Below are positions 1-6,395 of a stretch of 10,288 nucleotides of DNA, in pieces. The DNA is from Clostridia bacterium. GTDB taxonomy: Bacteria > Bacillota > Clostridia > Oscillospirales > CAG-272. The DNA lies in NCBI GenBank assembly GCA_017520365.1, contig JAFXFQ010000120.1, forward strand, positions 1 through 10,288. The letters are read 5' to 3'. Within the stretch, counting starts at the first letter, position 1, and each line of letters begins with the position of its first letter. The translations under genes were made by a program, and so were the position numbers. Under the pieces are notes generated by a model. The model searched no databases, was not told where the DNA came from, and saw nothing but the letters and a program-made list of their open reading frames with translations.

Positions 1-130
1 CCCGCCCTACAATACGAGATAAAATACATCTTCTTTCCTGAGTACATATTGTCACAAAATATGCACCACATCTACCGTAATCATACTCCTTCAACCGCGG
101 GTGCTTCCTTTTAGGAAGATCAGTTTCCAT
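1..130 (-). CDS. REP-associated tyrosine transposase (RAYT, Y1/HUH family), N-terminal 43 codons, cut by window edge
   Basis: An open reading frame starts at ATG 130-128 on the minus strand and runs open off the left edge. Its product begins METDLPKRKH and continues RLKEYDYGRCGAYFVTICT, then QERRCILSRIVGR. The pattern R-L-x-x-Y-D-Y-x(3)-G-x-YFVTICT is the N-terminal signature I know from RAYTs and their IS200-like Y1 transposase relatives. These enzymes cut and rejoin single-stranded DNA at short REP palindromes and are often domesticated. The HUH motif and catalytic tyrosine lie beyond the window, so activity cannot be judged. The ATG shares one base with the glnS stop (TAATG), and I see no good Shine-Dalgarno sequence directly upstream, so expression probably depends on translational coupling to glnS. 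The family call is fairly secure; whether the gene is intact is unknown. Confidence 0.82.
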   Translation of the reverse strand, partial: METDLPKRKHPRLKEYDYGRCGAYFVTICTQERRCILSRIVGR

Positions 131-1773
131 TATTCGGGCTTGAAGCTGTCCTTAAGTGATACGATTCTGTTATAGGTTCCGGGCTTCTTATTATCACGGA
201 CAAAGTAGCCTGTTCTTACGAACTGGAATCTTGTGTCATCGCCCTTTGCCAGTGCCTTTTCTACCTTACAATCCGTAAGTGTCTTTACGCTGTTGGGATT
301 GAGATAATCCGCGTAGGTCTTATCCTCGGGGATATCGCCTGTGTTTTTGATAGTAAAGAGAGGCTCGTAGAGATTTACCTTTACTGTATCGCAGATATCG
401 GCGGAAACCCAATGGATAGTTCCCTTGACCTTACGGCCGTCTACGGGATTGCCGTTGCCTGATTCAAGGTCTGCGGTACAATGGATCTCTGTTACGTTGC
501 CCTCCTCGTCCTGTACGACACTTGAGCACTTAACGATATAAGCGCCCATAAGTCTGACCTCTCCGTCAGGCTTCATTCTGAAGAACTTTGGAGGGGGAAC
601 GAGTGCAAAATCCTCTCGGTCGATCCAGATCTCGCGGGTGAAGGGGACCTGACGCTTGCCCATATCTGGGTTGCCGGGATGGTTTGCTACCTCGAAATAC
701 TCTACTCTGTCCTCGGGATAGTTATCTATAACTACCTTTACAGGATCAAGAACCGCGATTCTTCTGGGAGCCTTTGCATTAAGCTCCTCACGAACGCAGT
801 ACTCAAGGAGAGCTACATCGATAAGGGAGTCTGTCTTTGCGATGCCTGCACGGGTTAAGAACTCCTTAATGGAATCGGGAGTATAGCCGCGTCGACGAAG
901 GCCGCAGAGGGTGGGCATTCTGGGGTCGTCCCATCCGTCAACAAGTCCCGTTTCAACAAGCTCGCGGAGGTATCTCTTACTCATTACCGTATTTGTAAGA
1001 TTAAGGCGGGCAAACTCGATCTGGCGGGGCTTCTTCTCAAAGCCGCACTCGTCTACTACCCAGTTATAAAGGGGTCTGTGTGCTTCATACTCAAGAGAGC
1101 AAAGGGAGTGGGTGATGCCCTCGATAGCATCCTGAATGGGATGAGCGAAGTCGTACATAGGATAGATGCACCACTTGCTGCCTGTCTGATGATGCTTTAC
1201 GTGCTTGATTCTATAGATGGCGGGGTCGCGCATATTGAGGTTGGGGCTTGCCATATCGATTTTAGCTCTAAGGGTATGAGTTCCGTCTGCAAACTCACCG
1301 TTCTTCATTCTCTCGAAGAGGTCAAGATTCTCTTCTACTGAGCGGTCGCGGTAGGGGCTGTTCTTACCGGGCTCTGTAAGTGTGCCGCGGTACTCTCGCA
1401 TCTGATCCTTATCAAGATCGCAAACGTATGCCTTGCCCTTTTTGATAAGGTCAACGGCCAGCTCACAGCACTTATCGAAGTAGGAGGAGCCGTAGAGGCA
1501 CTTATCCCACTCGTAACCGAGCCACGTAATATCCTCCTTGATAGCGTCGACGAACTCGACGTCCTCCTTTGTGGGGTTTGTATCGTCGAAGCGGAGGTTA
1601 CACTTACCGCCGTACTTTACAGCGGTAGAAAAGTCGATGAAGAGGGCCTTTGCGTGGCCGATATGGAGATAGCCGTTAGGCTCGGGGGGAAAACGGGTCT
1701 GGATCTTGCCGACCTCGTGCTTTCCGAGGGCTATTTCATCGTCTATAATATCGTGAATAAAATTGCTTGCCAT
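130..1773 (-). CDS. glnS: Glutaminyl-tRNA synthetase (GlnRS, class I)
   Basis: This enzyme charges tRNA(Gln) with glutamine, using ATP, in the cytoplasm. The product is 547 residues, close to the 554 of E. coli GlnRS. The class I signature is intact: PPEPNGYLHIGHAKA with HIGH at residues 37-40, and VMSKR, the GlnRS form of KMSKS, at about 263-267. The GlnRS-typical stretches DFAHPIQDAIEGITHSL and LEYEAHRPLYNWVV (about 208-240) separate it from GluRS. The C-terminal half is the beta-barrel anticodon-binding region. The start ATG follows AGAAGG at a spacing of about 9 bases. It lies 17 bases downstream of gltX in the same operon. Many Firmicutes lack GlnRS and make Gln-tRNA through GatCAB, so its presence is notable. 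Very secure call. Confidence 0.97.
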   Translation of the reverse strand: MASNFIHDIIDDEIALGKHEVGKIQTRFPPEPNGYLHIGHAKALFIDFSTAVKYGGKCNLRFDDTNPTKEDVEFVDAIKEDITWLGYEWDKCLYGSSYFDKCCELAVDLIKKGKAYVCDLDKDQMREYRGTLTEPGKNSPYRDRSVEENLDLFERMKNGEFADGTHTLRAKIDMASPNLNMRDPAIYRIKHVKHHQTGSKWCIYPMYDFAHPIQDAIEGITHSLCSLEYEAHRPLYNWVVDECGFEKKPRQIEFARLNLTNTVMSKRYLRELVETGLVDGWDDPRMPTLCGLRRRGYTPDSIKEFLTRAGIAKTDSLIDVALLEYCVREELNAKAPRRIAVLDPVKVVIDNYPEDRVEYFEVANHPGNPDMGKRQVPFTREIWIDREDFALVPPPKFFRMKPDGEVRLMGAYIVKCSSVVQDEEGNVTEIHCTADLESGNGNPVDGRKVKGTIHWVSADICDTVKVNLYEPLFTIKNTGDIPEDKTYADYLNPNSVKTLTDCKVEKALAKGDDTRFQFVRTGYFVRDNKKPGTYNRIVSLKDSFKPE

Positions 1774-1790
1774 AATATTAACCTTCTTTC

Positions 1791-3440
1791 TTAGGCTCCG
1801 ATTACTGCGTTGATTCTCGCAAGGACCTTTTCGCGGCCGAGTATCTTCATGATCTCATAAAGGTCGGGAGAGTTCATCTTGCCCGTTACGGCAACTCTGA
1901 GGAACATGCTTACGTCTGCGATGCTGCCCTTATATTTCTCGGGCTCTGCCTTATATGCCTTCATATCGGACGAGAAGCCCAGGCTGTCTGCAATTGCCTT
2001 CAGGTTATCAAACCAAGCCTGCTGCTCTGCCGCTTCGTCGTAGGACTGGCAGAAGGCTGTGAGAACTGCGTTGATATCCTCCTTGGCAAAGGTCTCGGGA
2101 TACTGATCTACGATCTCATAGATGCTGTCGTAGATAAAGCCCATATACGCCTTCGCATCTGCCCAAACTGTCAGGTCCTTACGGGGCTTCTTACCGCCGC
2201 GGCCGATGGCAAATGCCTTTACTGCGGCCTCCTTATCTGACTTGAGAGCCTCTGCAAAGTCAGCATCAAACTCCTCTGCCCAGTCGAGAACGCCGTCGTA
2301 TACCTTCTCGGCTGTCATTCTGGAGACCACGTTCTTTGACACGTCGCAAAGCTTTGCATAGTCAAAGAGGCTTCCTGCGGGGTTCATCTTCTTATGGGAG
2401 AATTTGAAATCGTTAACGGGTGCATCGGGGTTTGTGCGTCTCCACTCCTCAAAGTTTGAGTTGAGAACGGTCATAATATACTCGTACACACTCTCTACGG
2501 GGAAGCCCTCGCTTCTGTAATATGTGAGAGCAAGCTCGGGGTCCTTACGCTTTGAAAGCTTTCTCTTGGAATCGCCGTCCATCTTCATAAGAGGTCCGAT
2601 ATGGAGATACTTAGGTGCGCGCCATCCGAGAGCACGGAAGAGCTGGAGATGGAAAGGAAGGGTTGAGAGCCACTCGTCACCACGGACAACGTGGGTGGTT
2701 CTCATAAAGTGATCGTCTACCGCGTGGGCGAAGTGGTAGGTGGGGATACCGTCGGACTTAAGAAGCACGTGGTCGATATCGTTCTCAGTTACCTCAAGGC
2801 TACCCTTGATAAGGTCCTGATGCTTGATCTTATTTTCAATAGAGCCTGTGGAACGGAAACGGAGCACCCAAGGCTTGCCCGCATCGAGTGCTGCCTTTAT
2901 ATCCTCTACACTTCTGTCGCGCCATACAGCCCACTTGCCGAAGTAGCCGAAGTTTGCCTTCTCTGCCTCCTGCTTTTCGTGGATAGCCGCAAGCTCCTCC
3001 TCTGTGCAGAAGCAGGGGTATGCCTGTCCCTCCTCTAAAAGCTTCTTTGCAAATACGTGGTAGATATCCTTTCTCTGCCTCTGGCGGTAGGGGCCGTAGC
3101 TGCCGTTATCACCTTCGACTGTTGCCCCCTCGTCAAACTTGATGCCATAGTGAGCAAGAGACTCGATAAGCGTTTCAACAGCGCCGCAAACCTCGCGCTT
3201 TGCATCTGTATCCTCAACACGGAGATAGAGGATGCCGCCGGACTGATGGCACATTCTCTCACTTGTGAGGCCCTGAACAAGGTTACCCAGGTGAACAAAG
3301 CCTGTGGGGCTGGGTGCCATACGGGAGATCACCGCCCCCTCGGGAAGTCCCTCTCTGGGGGGGAACATTTTTTCCAAGTCCTCCTCCGTCATTGTGACGT
3401 GGGGGAAAAGAAGGTTTGAAAGTTCTTTATAATCTATCAT
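1791..3440 (-). CDS. gltX: Glutamyl-tRNA synthetase (GluRS, class I)
   Basis: This enzyme charges tRNA(Glu) with glutamate in the cytoplasm; Glu-tRNA can also feed tetrapyrrole synthesis or GatCAB. The product has 549 residues, against roughly 470-500 in most bacterial GluRS. Part of the excess is about 35 residues before the catalytic signature MAPSPTGFVHLGNL (about 41-54), where HIGH appears as HLGN. KMSKS appears as KLSKR at about 294-298. GluRS-typical pieces include LRVEDTD (73-79), GIPTYHFAHAVDD (231-243) and HVVRGDEWL (250-258). The C-terminal helical part should bind the anticodon. Its ATG overlaps the upstream hydrolase stop (ATGA) and has GGAGG 7 bases ahead, so the two are translationally coupled. 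The sequence is divergent from E. coli GltX, but the function is hardly in doubt. Confidence 0.95.
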   Translation of the reverse strand: MIDYKELSNLLFPHVTMTEEDLEKMFPPREGLPEGAVISRMAPSPTGFVHLGNLVQGLTSERMCHQSGGILYLRVEDTDAKREVCGAVETLIESLAHYGIKFDEGATVEGDNGSYGPYRQRQRKDIYHVFAKKLLEEGQAYPCFCTEEELAAIHEKQEAEKANFGYFGKWAVWRDRSVEDIKAALDAGKPWVLRFRSTGSIENKIKHQDLIKGSLEVTENDIDHVLLKSDGIPTYHFAHAVDDHFMRTTHVVRGDEWLSTLPFHLQLFRALGWRAPKYLHIGPLMKMDGDSKRKLSKRKDPELALTYYRSEGFPVESVYEYIMTVLNSNFEEWRRTNPDAPVNDFKFSHKKMNPAGSLFDYAKLCDVSKNVVSRMTAEKVYDGVLDWAEEFDADFAEALKSDKEAAVKAFAIGRGGKKPRKDLTVWADAKAYMGFIYDSIYEIVDQYPETFAKEDINAVLTAFCQSYDEAAEQQAWFDNLKAIADSLGFSSDMKAYKAEPEKYKGSIADVSMFLRVAVTGKMNSPDLYEIMKILGREKVLARINAVIGA

Positions 3441-4075
3441 AAATTGCCTCCATAAAGGTATGGGTTGAATTTTATCTGTTTTGAAATGGTTGAAACAGAG
3501 CCGTGACCGGGATAGATATTATAGTCGCGGTCAAGGGAGATAAGCTTTCGAAGACTATCCTCAAGAAGTGCCTGATTTCCGCCCACAAGGTCGGTCCTGC
3601 CGATGCTGCGGTCAAAAAGAGTGTCTCCCGTATAAATATTGTCTCCGACAAAGAAGCAGACACTTCCCTGTGTGTGCCCGGGGGTGTGCATTACCTTTAT
3701 CGCGTTTTTGCCGAGATACAGCACGTCTCCGTCACGAAGAATGATCTCCGCCGGCCGCATTATCAGGTCCTCGCGAAAGAAATATTTATATGCGTTTTTA
3801 TCGGTGGTGAGAAAATCACTGTCTGCCTCGTGGATCGCAAGAGGAGCACCTGATATGTCTCTTATCTCATCCGCACCTGTTATATGGTCGAAATGGCCGT
3901 GGGTGAGGAGTATATATTTCAAGCTTTTCTTATCAAGGCCTCGCATTGAAAGAAAGCCTTCAAAGGCCTCTCCCGTGGGAGAAGGGTCTATCAGGACCAT
4001 CTCTCCCGACTCCTCGTCTATGAGAAGCCAGCAGTTTGCACCATAGCCCTCTGCGGGTATTCTTACTGTTTTCAT
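3437..4075 (-). CDS. MBL-fold metallo-hydrolase, glyoxalase II-like
   Basis: This is a 212-residue binuclear metallo-hydrolase of the hydroxyacylglutathione hydrolase-like branch. The metal-binding pattern is complete: THGHFDH at 58-64, H134 in TPGHT, D151 in YTGDTLF, and H191 in YPGHG. There is no signal peptide, so it should be cytoplasmic. Relatives hydrolyse thioesters such as S-lactoyl-glutathione or other small thiols; the substrate here is unknown. I chose ATG 4075 because AGAGG lies just ahead of it and the product then starts MKTVRIPAEGYGANCWLL, as family members do. The ATG at 4105 would add ten residues, has no ribosome binding site and sits on the predicted transcription start. 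It is the first gene of the operon and overlaps gltX by four bases (ATGA). The fold is secure; the specific function is not. Confidence 0.9.
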   Translation of the reverse strand: MKTVRIPAEGYGANCWLLIDEESGEMVLIDPSPTGEAFEGFLSMRGLDKKSLKYILLTHGHFDHITGADEIRDISGAPLAIHEADSDFLTTDKNAYKYFFREDLIMRPAEIILRDGDVLYLGKNAIKVMHTPGHTQGSVCFFVGDNIYTGDTLFDRSIGRTDLVGGNQALLEDSLRKLISLDRDYNIYPGHGSVSTISKQIKFNPYLYGGNL

Positions 4076-4108
4076 TTTACCTCTGAAATTCACATATATA
4101 TTCATTGT

Positions 4109-4137
4109 ATTTTAACACAGTTTTTTTCATTAGTCTA
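4109..4137 (-). promoter_or_regulatory. Putative sigma-A promoter for the hydrolase-gltX-glnS operon
   Basis: Read on the minus strand, TAGACT (4137-4132, four of six matches to TTGACA) is followed after 17 bases by TAAAAT (4114-4109, five of six matches to TATAAT). Transcription would start near 4102. That falls inside the far-upstream ATG at 4105-4103 and so supports the start at 4075. The surroundings are rich in A and T. The promoter lies back to back with the ispD promoter. Confidence 0.5.
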
Positions 4138-4168
4138 TATTTTTAACGATATTTTTTTGGTTTTTTTG

Positions 4169-4197
4169 TTTACACAGGAGTCACTTGATGCTATAAT
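4169..4197 (+). promoter_or_regulatory. Sigma-A promoter for ispD-ispF
   Basis: TTTACA (4169-4174) and TATAAT (4192-4197) are separated by exactly 17 bases, a near-consensus housekeeping promoter. Transcription should start near 4204, leaving a leader of about 47 bases before ispD. No attenuator or riboswitch structure is visible in that leader, so expression looks constitutive. A T-rich tract lies just upstream. Confidence 0.85.
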
Positions 4198-4250
4198 GAA
4201 AATGTATTTTTGTGACTAACATTATCGATACATATCTGAAAGGGATAACT

Positions 4251-4961
4251 ATGGCTATCACTAAATTCACATCCGCCGTGATCCTTGCCGCAGGCAACGG
4301 CACAAGGTTCGGCTCAAAGGTAAAAAAGCAGTTCGCAGACGTTCTGGGTCTTCCCTGCATCGTCCGCACGGTCAATGCCTTTGAGGACTGCGATCTCGTC
4401 GACGAGATCATCCTCGTGGGAAACAAGGAGATACTCTCCTCCCTTTCCGAGGAATACGGCTTCAAAAAGGTGACAATGATAGTTGAGGGCGGCGAAACAA
4501 GACAGGACTCTGCCCTTCTCGGCTTTGACTCTGTCTCCGATAAGTCTCAGTTCGTTGCCATACATGACGGTGCCCGCTGTCTCGTTACCCCCGAGATCAT
4601 AGAGACTACCATTCGTGAGGCATACAAGCACCGTATAGCGGCCGCCGCACACAGAAGCGAGGATACGGTCAAAATTTGCGATAAGGACGGCTTTATCGAG
4701 TCCACCCAGGACCGCGACAAAACATGGCTCGTTCAGACCCCTCAGGTATTCAAAACTGACATATACCGCGCCGCCGCTTATATGGCAAAGAAGGACGAGG
4801 CGGTCGTCACCGATGACTGTATGCTCTGTGAGCGCCTCGGCTTTGACATAAAGCTTTGCGAGTGCGGCCGTGAGAACATAAAGCTGACAAGTCCCGACGA
4901 CCTTGCCCTCTGCGAGGCAATAATAGCTTACAGAGAGCAGAAAAAGGAGGCAGAGAAATGA
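4251..4961 (+). CDS. ispD: 2-C-methyl-D-erythritol 4-phosphate cytidylyltransferase
   Basis: This enzyme transfers CMP from CTP to methylerythritol 4-phosphate, the third step of the MEP isoprenoid pathway, in the cytoplasm. The product is 236 residues, the normal length. The nucleotide-binding loop LAAGNGTRFGSKVKKQF (12-28) carries the conserved Arg and Lys. HDGARCLV (105-112), DTVK (138-141), DKTWLVQTPQVF (156-167), TDDC (188-190 region) and the C-terminal ENIKLTSPDDL (208-218) are all standard IspD positions. I chose ATG 4251, with AAAGGGA ahead of it. A GTG at 4212 lies in frame but has no ribosome binding site and sits too close to the predicted transcription start. It overlaps ispF by four bases. 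Secure call. Confidence 0.96.
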   Translation: MAITKFTSAVILAAGNGTRFGSKVKKQFADVLGLPCIVRTVNAFEDCDLVDEIILVGNKEILSSLSEEYGFKKVTMIVEGGETRQDSALLGFDSVSDKSQFVAIHDGARCLVTPEIIETTIREAYKHRIAAAAHRSEDTVKICDKDGFIESTQDRDKTWLVQTPQVFKTDIYRAAAYMAKKDEAVVTDDCMLCERLGFDIKLCECGRENIKLTSPDDLALCEAIIAYREQKKEAEK

Positions 4962-5431
4962 GGATCGGCCACGGATACGACGCCCATCGCTTTGAAGAGG
5001 GGAAAAAAATGATCATCGGAGGCGTTCATTTTGAGGACTGCCCCTACGGTCTTATGGCCCACTCCGACGGAGACGTGCTGTGCCACGCTATCTGCGACAG
5101 CCTTCTCGGAGCTGCAGGCCTTGGGGATATAGGCAAGCTTTTCCCCGACAACGATATGACCTATAAGAATATCTACTCAATGCTCCTTCTTGAAAAGGTC
5201 TGCGAGGAAATAAAAAAAGCAGGCCTTGAGATAGAATACATCGATTCCACCATAGTTGCCCAGAAGCCTAAAATGGCGCCCTATATCAATGCTATCAGAG
5301 AGTGCGTTGCAAAGCACGCAGGTATTCCCAAGGAGCGTTTCAACGTAAAGGCCACCACTGAGGAAAAAATGGGCTTCACGGGCCGCGGCGAGGGCATCTC
5401 CGCACACGCGGTCTGCCTTCTTAAAGAATAA
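4958..5431 (+). CDS. ispF: 2-C-methyl-D-erythritol 2,4-cyclodiphosphate synthase
   Basis: This enzyme cyclises CDP-methylerythritol 2-phosphate to the 2,4-cyclodiphosphate with release of CMP, two steps after IspD. It works as a trimer with active sites at subunit interfaces. The 157-residue product is the usual length and begins MRIGHGYDAHRF. Metal ligands D8, H10 and H43 are present, along with AHSDGDVLCHA (34-44), DIGKLFPD and the C-terminal KATTEEKMGFTGRGEGI block that binds the cytidine phosphates. The ATG overlaps the ispD stop (ATGA) and has AAGGAGG seven bases ahead, so the pair is translationally coupled. IspD and IspF are also fused or adjacent in many bacteria. The stop codon sits directly against a hairpin whose U-tract faces the other strand. 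Secure call. Confidence 0.97.
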   Translation: MRIGHGYDAHRFEEGKKMIIGGVHFEDCPYGLMAHSDGDVLCHAICDSLLGAAGLGDIGKLFPDNDMTYKNIYSMLLLEKVCEEIKKAGLEIEYIDSTIVAQKPKMAPYINAIRECVAKHAGIPKERFNVKATTEEKMGFTGRGEGISAHAVCLLKE

Positions 5432-5454
5432 AAAAGCTGCCGCAAGGCGGCAGC
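5427..5454 (-). terminator. Intrinsic terminator oriented for minus-strand transcription
   Basis: A perfect 7-bp GC-rich stem, GCTGCCG (5436-5442) with CGGCAGC (5448-5454), is flanked on its left by six A residues at 5430-5435. On the minus strand this reads as stem, then TTTTTT, a textbook Rho-independent terminator. On the plus strand the stem is followed by ATATATAAA, a poor tail, so it would end ispF transcripts only weakly. No protein gene on the minus strand lies upstream of it, which is why a small RNA is suspected. Confidence 0.7.
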
Positions 5455-5652
5455 ATATATAAACCGATAAAACGGCGAATTTTAGCAAAACGTCCCTTGC
5501 TTTATACTTCCTTTTCGCCGCACTTATCGGGTGCACAGAGCTGAGACGGCTTTGGCCGTCAATACATCTTATGGCAAAAGCTCCTTGGTTGACACCCGCG
5601 CCGCAAGGCCGTGCCGTCTAAAGAAGAAAAAACAGCCCGTTTTACAGATATA
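5427..5652 (-). ncRNA. Candidate unidentified structured RNA in the ispF-rpe gap
   Basis: The gap holds two nested stem systems. Outer stem A pairs CCGATAA (5464-5470) with TTATCGG (5524-5530). Inside it CGGCGAA (5473-5479) pairs with TTCGCCG (5514-5520) and AGCAA (5484-5488) with TTGCT (5497-5501). System B pairs GGGTG (5529-5533) with CACCC (5593-5597), then GAGCT (5538-5542) with AGCTC (5579-5583), then GACGGC (5545-5550) with GCCGTC (5555-5560). The minus strand is favoured because the hairpin at 5436-5454 has its U-tract there, and a TGG-TATAGT extended -10 lies at 5667-5659, predicting a start near 5652. I recognise no known RNA family. A plus-strand leader of rpe or a repeat element are alternatives. 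Confidence 0.38.
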
Positions 5653-5654
5653 AT
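5649..5654 (+). promoter_or_regulatory. Possible -10 element for rpe
   Basis: TATAAT at 5649-5654 is a perfect -10 hexamer placed to start transcription near 5661, 28 bases before the rpe ATG. No acceptable -35 box is seen 16-18 bases upstream, where the sequence is A-rich, so it is a weak call. If real, rpe has a transcript that excludes the structured region to its left. Confidence 0.35.
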
Positions 5655-5658
5655 CACT

Positions 5659-5667
5659 ACTATACCA
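5659..5667 (-). promoter_or_regulatory. Possible extended -10 promoter facing the ispF-rpe gap
   Basis: On the minus strand the sequence reads TGG-TATAGT, an extended -10 (TGn plus a five-of-six hexamer). No convincing -35 lies upstream, but extended -10 promoters often work without one. It would start a transcript near 5652 that runs through the stem structures to the minus-strand terminator at 5427-5454. Confidence 0.35.
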
Positions 5668-5688
5668 AACAGAAAGCACAGAACAGCT

Positions 5689-6357
5689 ATGAAAATTTTA
5701 ACCTCCCCCAGCCTTTTTGCCGCAGACCTCCTCAATGTTGAAAAAGAGGTAAAGCGTACCGAAGAGGCAGGCGCAGATACCATCCATTTTGACGTTATGG
5801 ACGGAGTTTACGTTCCCAACATCAGCATCGGCTTTGAGCTTCTGAAGGCTGTCCGCAAGGTGACAGACCTGCCCATCGACGCTCATATGATGACCGTTTG
5901 CCCCGAGAGATATATCCATACCCTCGCTGAGGCAGGCGCAGATATTATCACCGTTCACAATGATATTGCAAGCACCGAGGCTATTCTCGAAATGATCGAG
6001 GAGATCCACAACCACGGCCTTATGGCGGCTATTGCTCTTAAGCCCAAGGTAGAGGCAGAGGCGATCCTCCCCTTCATCGACCATATCGATATGGTCCTCG
6101 TTATGACCGTTGAGCCCGGCTTCTCCGGCCAGAGCTTTATGGATATGTCCGAAAAGATTAGAGCTATCAAGGGATATATAGGAGACCGCAGCATCAGCAT
6201 ACAGGTAGACGGCGGCATCAACGCTGACACAGCCGCCATCTGCGCCGCCGCAGGTGCAAACGTTTTCGTTGTAGGCAGCGCCGCTTACCGCTCCGCCGAT
6301 ATGAAGGCTACCCTTGACGGAGTAAAGGCAAGCGCCGAAAAAGCATACAATTTCTGA
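5689..6357 (+). CDS. rpe: Ribulose-phosphate 3-epimerase
   Basis: This enzyme interconverts ribulose 5-phosphate and xylulose 5-phosphate in the non-oxidative pentose phosphate pathway, in the cytoplasm. The 222-residue product is a TIM barrel of normal length. It starts MKILTSPSLFAADLLN and keeps the metal ligands H33 and D35 (HFDVMDG), H66 (DAHMM) and D174 (VDGGI). It also keeps the phosphate-binding end (VVGSAAYR) and the flexible loop MTVEPGFSGQSF (139-150). Two positions are unusual: VHND (89-92) and LKPKVEAEAI, where most Rpe proteins have LNPxTP. ATG 5689 was chosen because the in-frame GTG at 5611 adds 26 residues that do not resemble the family. The ribosome binding site is weak (AGAAAG, distant). 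The gene ends with tandem stops TGA-TAA, 38 bases before mgtE. Confidence 0.93.
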   Translation: MKILTSPSLFAADLLNVEKEVKRTEEAGADTIHFDVMDGVYVPNISIGFELLKAVRKVTDLPIDAHMMTVCPERYIHTLAEAGADIITVHNDIASTEAILEMIEEIHNHGLMAAIALKPKVEAEAILPFIDHIDMVLVMTVEPGFSGQSFMDMSEKIRAIKGYIGDRSISIQVDGGINADTAAICAAAGANVFVVGSAAYRSADMKATLDGVKASAEKAYNF

Positions 6358-6395
6358 TAAAACTATCAACTTTTAAAAAAGGCAGGTGAGGCAAG

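Noticed and set aside
104..118. Hairpin CTTCC-TTTTA-GGAAG just after glnS as a terminator or REP palindrome.
   Set aside because: No T-tract follows on the minus strand, and the sequence encodes conserved early RAYT residues, so the symmetry is probably incidental.
5177..5536. A 119-codon minus-strand frame across the ispF end and the structured gap.
   Set aside because: It is mostly antisense to ispF and crosses the minus-strand terminator; no recognisable protein features.
5527..5546. CGGGTGC followed by GCTGAGA resembles the 5' half of a TPP riboswitch (THI element).
   Set aside because: The required 3' half (CCTGAT, then GG-TAAT-CC, GCG and AGGGA) is absent downstream, and rpe is not a thiamine gene.
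5589..5594. Perfect TTGACA on the plus strand as a -35 for rpe.
   Set aside because: No -10 hexamer lies 16-18 bases downstream; the sequence there is TGCCGTC.
5489..5600. CGTCCC (5491-5496) and the GGTTGACACCCGCG stretch (5587-5600) recall T-box terminator and antiterminator pieces.
   Set aside because: The pieces are in the wrong order, the invariant TGG-ACCGCG is not matched, and rpe is not an amino-acid or tRNA-synthetase gene.
5698..6369. A 223-codon minus-strand open frame opposite rpe.
   Set aside because: It mirrors the rpe reading frame, has low-complexity composition and no ribosome binding site, while rpe itself is clearly real.
6358..6395. M-box magnesium riboswitch expected before an mgtE gene.
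   Set aside because: Only 38 bases separate rpe and mgtE, and no M-box core (GGTGAGGCTCCT-like sequence in its structural context) is seen there or in the rpe leader; AGGTGAGG at 6384-6391 is the ribosome binding site.
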